From NCBI RefSeq assembly GCF_019219075.1, contig NZ_JAHUWJ010000001.1:1-64000 (forward strand): a stretch of DNA of 64,000 nucleotides. The letters run 5' to 3'. The translations under genes were made by a program, and so were the position numbers. This DNA is from Chitinophaga sp. sic0106. GTDB taxonomy: Bacteria; Bacteroidota; Bacteroidia; Chitinophagales; Chitinophagaceae. Shown one piece after another: positions 61,743 through 64,000 of the stretch; position 1 is the stretch's first letter, and the number at the start of each line of letters is the position of its first letter. The notes under the pieces were generated by a model, which saw only the letters and a program-made list of their open reading frames with translations, had not been told where the DNA came from and ran no database searches.

Positions 61743-62750
61743 TTATAATCTAGGGCAGATAAAATATTCTTCGTTCAGCACTCTTCTCTTGCGACTGATA
61801 AAGGACAGGGAAACTTCGAAGCTCTGGCTGCCATTTACCAGGCGTTTCATATTAGAAGTATTGGCATCGTAGCTGAAGCCAAGCACAAAGCTTTTGAAGT
61901 GAAAGCCTACGAATGGAATAGCGGCGTCATTAAACCGGTAGTTACCACCGAGGAGAAAATCAAATTCCGGATTCACCGCCATCTGCGCGTATACACCGGC
62001 AACAATTTCTTCTGCATTACCCTGACGCATATACAATCCGGTAGGTGTCAGGCTAAACTGCTCATTGAGTTTAATTTTAGTACCGCCATGGAACAGCCAT
62101 CTTACAGGAAGACTTCTTTCAGTTCCTGCCGCTGCAAATGGATCTTTTGGTTTGGTAAGATGTGTAGCTGCAAAGCCTACAAAAGGATTAAACCGGTGGT
62201 TGGGGTTACCATCAAAGAATACCGTACCTGCTCCTACGTCAAATGAACTGGAAGAGGTAGTGGTTACGTTTTCACCGTTGGCGATGCTTGGATCATACCC
62301 GATGGTAGGACTATACTGACTACCTGTCTGGAACTTGGCAGGGTCCACCCGTCTGTTCAGCAGGCCGGCCTGTATTCCGAATGTAAGCTGACTGGTTTTA
62401 GTTTTACCAAACTTAACACCAGTATAGGAAACACTAGCCATCGCGTTGAGGTAGTTATACCCGGCATCGCCGGCTGACATATTAATCACATTGGCGCCAA
62501 CACCGATATTTTTATCTGTAGCGGCATCAATAGATACACCGGCAGTAGAGAAAGGTTTGCCATAGTTGGCCCATTGGTTACGATAATCACCATTCACACG
62601 GAAGTCACCATCTATTACACCTGTAAGCGCAGGATTCAGCCACAAAGGATAGGCATAATATTGTGAGAAGTGCGGATCTACCTGTGCTACAGCTAAACGG
62701 GGCAACAAACTGCTCCATAAAAGTATCATAATTATAGAAATCCTCTTCAT
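61743..62750 (-). CDS. PorP/SprF family type IX secretion membrane protein
   Basis: A 335-residue outer-membrane beta-barrel. The signal peptide (1-22) is followed by the family start DPHFSQYYAYPLWLNPALTG, GDFRVNGDYRNQW and the GLNRRVDP-like region; strands continue to a FISRKRRVLNEEYFICPRL tail. In gliding Bacteroidota, SprF-type proteins are needed for secretion or attachment of partner adhesins with type B C-terminal domains; here the gene sits directly after such an adhesin gene. Confidence 0.93.
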   Translation of the reverse strand: MKRISIIMILLWSSLLPRLAVAQVDPHFSQYYAYPLWLNPALTGVIDGDFRVNGDYRNQWANYGKPFSTAGVSIDAATDKNIGVGANVINMSAGDAGYNYLNAMASVSYTGVKFGKTKTSQLTFGIQAGLLNRRVDPAKFQTGSQYSPTIGYDPSIANGENVTTTSSSSFDVGAGTVFFDGNPNHRFNPFVGFAATHLTKPKDPFAAAGTERSLPVRWLFHGGTKIKLNEQFSLTPTGLYMRQGNAEEIVAGVYAQMAVNPEFDFLLGGNYRFNDAAIPFVGFHFKSFVLGFSYDANTSNMKRLVNGSQSFEVSLSFISRKRRVLNEEYFICPRL

Positions 62751-62777
62751 AGGAACATAATTTACTTGTTGAAGATT

Positions 62778-62803
62778 ACCGGGATGCCTTGCAGCATCCC
62801 GGT
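62778..62803. other. Hairpin between adhesin and porP genes
   Basis: A 10-bp stem ACCGGGATGC / GCATCCCGGT with a 6-base loop. The T-rich run is on the plus strand, the wrong side for the minus-strand genes, so read-through from the adhesin gene into porP is possible. It may protect an mRNA end. Confidence 0.6.
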
Positions 62804-62834
62804 TTTATTTTTTCTACGGGTTTAATAATGTTAA

Positions 62835-64000
62835 TTATCGCATGAGGGTGACGTTACCTTGTTTCGTAATCACAGTGCCATCCTGCATAGTAGCCTTCAC
62901 GATGTATACGTAAACGCCTACTGGTTGTCTTTGACCACTCATGGTACCATCCCATCCCTGGCGCTGATCTTTGGAAGTGAACACCAGTTGACCCCATTGG
63001 TTGTAGATCCTGAATTCGAGCTGTGCGATAGCTGTACCGTATACATACTCGATATCATTCACCCCGTCACCATTTGGACTGAAGAGGTTTGGCACATAGA
63101 TATTGTTACCCTGCGGATTGGTTGTTTTGTCAGTTATTTCTCTGATCAGGCTGATCTGACACAAGCTTGCACCAACTGCTTTCACATACAGCGTTACATT
63201 CTGGTTTGGTTGCAGGTTAGTTACGGTATGTGTAGTACCGTTGATGCCTGAACTTGGAGCCAGGAAGTTGGCCATAGAATCGTTAACAGCCACTACATAG
63301 CGTTCAGCTCCTGGAACCGCAGTCCATGTAAATGTGACGCTGGTAGCAGTTCGTTCGGCTACGGTCACTACTGGTGCAGCCGGCGCTTTCAGTACTGTAA
63401 TTGGTACAGCCGTTCTGGTGGCGCTTGCACAATTGGCACCGATGGAAGCTTCTACGTAGTAAACCACATCCTGGTTGATCGGCGGTGTAGTAAACTGTGC
63501 ACTGGTGCTCACCGGCGTTGTTCCATTCGGGGTAGCGTACCATGCGAAGGATGCACCCGGAGTAGTGGAAGTAGCGGTGAGTACATATGTTTCACCAGGA
63601 CACTTACCGATGTCGTTGCCGGCAACTTGTGGTGCACCAGGCGCATTACCCACGGATACGCTTACCGGCGTACGGGTTGCACTGCTACAGCCATTTGTAT
63701 TTACAGCTTCTACATAGTAAGATCCATTTGCCGTTACAGGACCAACTGTTACGCTGTCGCCGGTGGTTACCGGTGTACCGCCTTGTGCAGTAGTGTACCA
63801 GTTGTAAGTGAGGCTACGATCAGGGTTCGCTACTTTCAGTACAGCGAGGCTGTTAGTACAAGTGGTGACTGCTCCATTAGCTACAACCGGTGTTGCCGGT
63901 ACACTGCTAACTGTTACATTCACCTGGCCTCTGCTGCTGCTTACGCAGTTACCTGCGGCGATGCTTGCATCTACGAAGTAGCTGGTATTAGTGATTACCC
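62835..64000 (-). CDS. Large Ig-repeat surface protein with gliding-motility C-terminal domain (partial)
   Basis: Only the C-terminal 387 residues or so are in the window; the reading frame is open to position 64000, so the GTG at 63923 is not the true start. Three Ig-like repeats of about 85-90 residues share a YFVDASIAAGNC / YYVEAVNTNGC / YYVEASIGANC core and an ATRT strand. A fibronectin type III-like domain (SVTFTWTAVPGAERYVVAV) follows, and the last 90 residues are the gliding-motility-associated (type B) sorting domain with VPNLFSPNGDGVND and YNQWGQLVF ... GVYVYIVKA. It is probably secreted by the type IX system with the adjacent PorP/SprF. Confidence 0.9.
   Translation of the reverse strand, partial: VITNTSYFVDASIAAGNCVSSSRGQVNVTVSSVPATPVVANGAVTTCTNSLAVLKVANPDRSLTYNWYTTAQGGTPVTTGDSVTVGPVTANGSYYVEAVNTNGCSSATRTPVSVSVGNAPGAPQVAGNDIGKCPGETYVLTATSTTPGASFAWYATPNGTTPVSTSAQFTTPPINQDVVYYVEASIGANCASATRTAVPITVLKAPAAPVVTVAERTATSVTFTWTAVPGAERYVVAVNDSMANFLAPSSGINGTTHTVTNLQPNQNVTLYVKAVGASLCQISLIREITDKTTNPQGNNIYVPNLFSPNGDGVNDIEYVYGTAIAQLEFRIYNQWGQLVFTSKDQRQGWDGTMSGQRQPVGVYVYIVKATMQDGTVITKQGNVTLMR

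Noticed and set aside
62778-62803. Intrinsic terminator of the adhesin gene
   Set aside because: The T-rich run lies on the plus strand, so it does not fit termination of the minus-strand adhesin transcript.
1-64000. CRISPR array, prophage or defence island
   Set aside because: No regularly spaced direct repeats, phage structural genes, integrases or restriction/toxin genes were seen.

Overview
The window reads as chromosomal DNA from a member of the Bacteroidota, most likely the Chitinophaga/Chitinophagaceae group. The reasons are: promoters of the TAnnTTTG (-7) type in front of many genes; an alternative complex III operon joined to an aa3-type oxidase operon; type IX secretion parts (PorP/SprF, a PorE-like OmpA protein, a gliding-motility-type C-terminal domain); TonB receptors with a carboxypeptidase-like regulatory N-domain; and Bacteroidota-typical DUF families. 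The genus is an inference from protein character, not from a marker gene. No rRNA, tRNA, prophage or CRISPR array was seen.

Layout. 1-430: the 5' part of a group II intron (minus strand, running off the left edge) lying directly behind a hairpin terminator. 0.4-8 kb: housekeeping and metabolic genes (fatty-acid hydroxylase-like, class A beta-lactamase-like hydrolase, FAH/flavin reductase pair, DUF4197, universal stress protein, lysS). 8-11 kb: a dipeptidyl peptidase IV gene flanked by three copies of a hairpin-plus-conserved-tail element that may be a small-RNA family. 11-17 kb: csaA, lptC, an outer-membrane protein, a LON-domain protein, then a GT2-meaB-AlkD operon. 17-20 kb: a SugE/Gdx-type transporter with a possible leader peptide, a degenerate ClC channel overlapping it tail to tail, a protoglobin-like protein and a MarR regulator with four C-terminal cysteines.

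20.3-36.3 kb is one unbroken minus-strand block of 15 genes: actA-B-C-D-E-F, then coxII, coxI, heme O synthase, two coxIII genes, coxIV, SCO, DUF420 and a 71-residue membrane protein. Together they encode a quinol-to-oxygen electron path (alternative complex III plus aa3 oxidase) with its assembly factors. 36.7-38.8 kb: NlpE-like lipoprotein, purN, a beta-barrel protein. 38.8-44.3 kb: a metal-homeostasis locus (TonB receptor, COG0523 GTPase, MerC-like protein; divergent SCO and Fur/Zur-like regulator) with a 6-3-6 palindrome between the divergent units.

44-59 kb: M3 peptidase, DUF5606 protein, a lamin-tail-domain secreted protein, asd, small unknowns, an ammonium transporter with an adjacent porin, uvrB, S1/P1 nuclease, a PfkB kinase and a strongly codon-biased lipoprotein. 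59.6-64 kb: a type IX secretion/adhesion trio (PorE-like OmpA protein, PorP/SprF, and the C-terminal part of a large Ig-repeat protein that continues past the right edge).

Most calls rest on conserved motifs read by eye. Promoters and RNA structures are pattern matches without experimental support.
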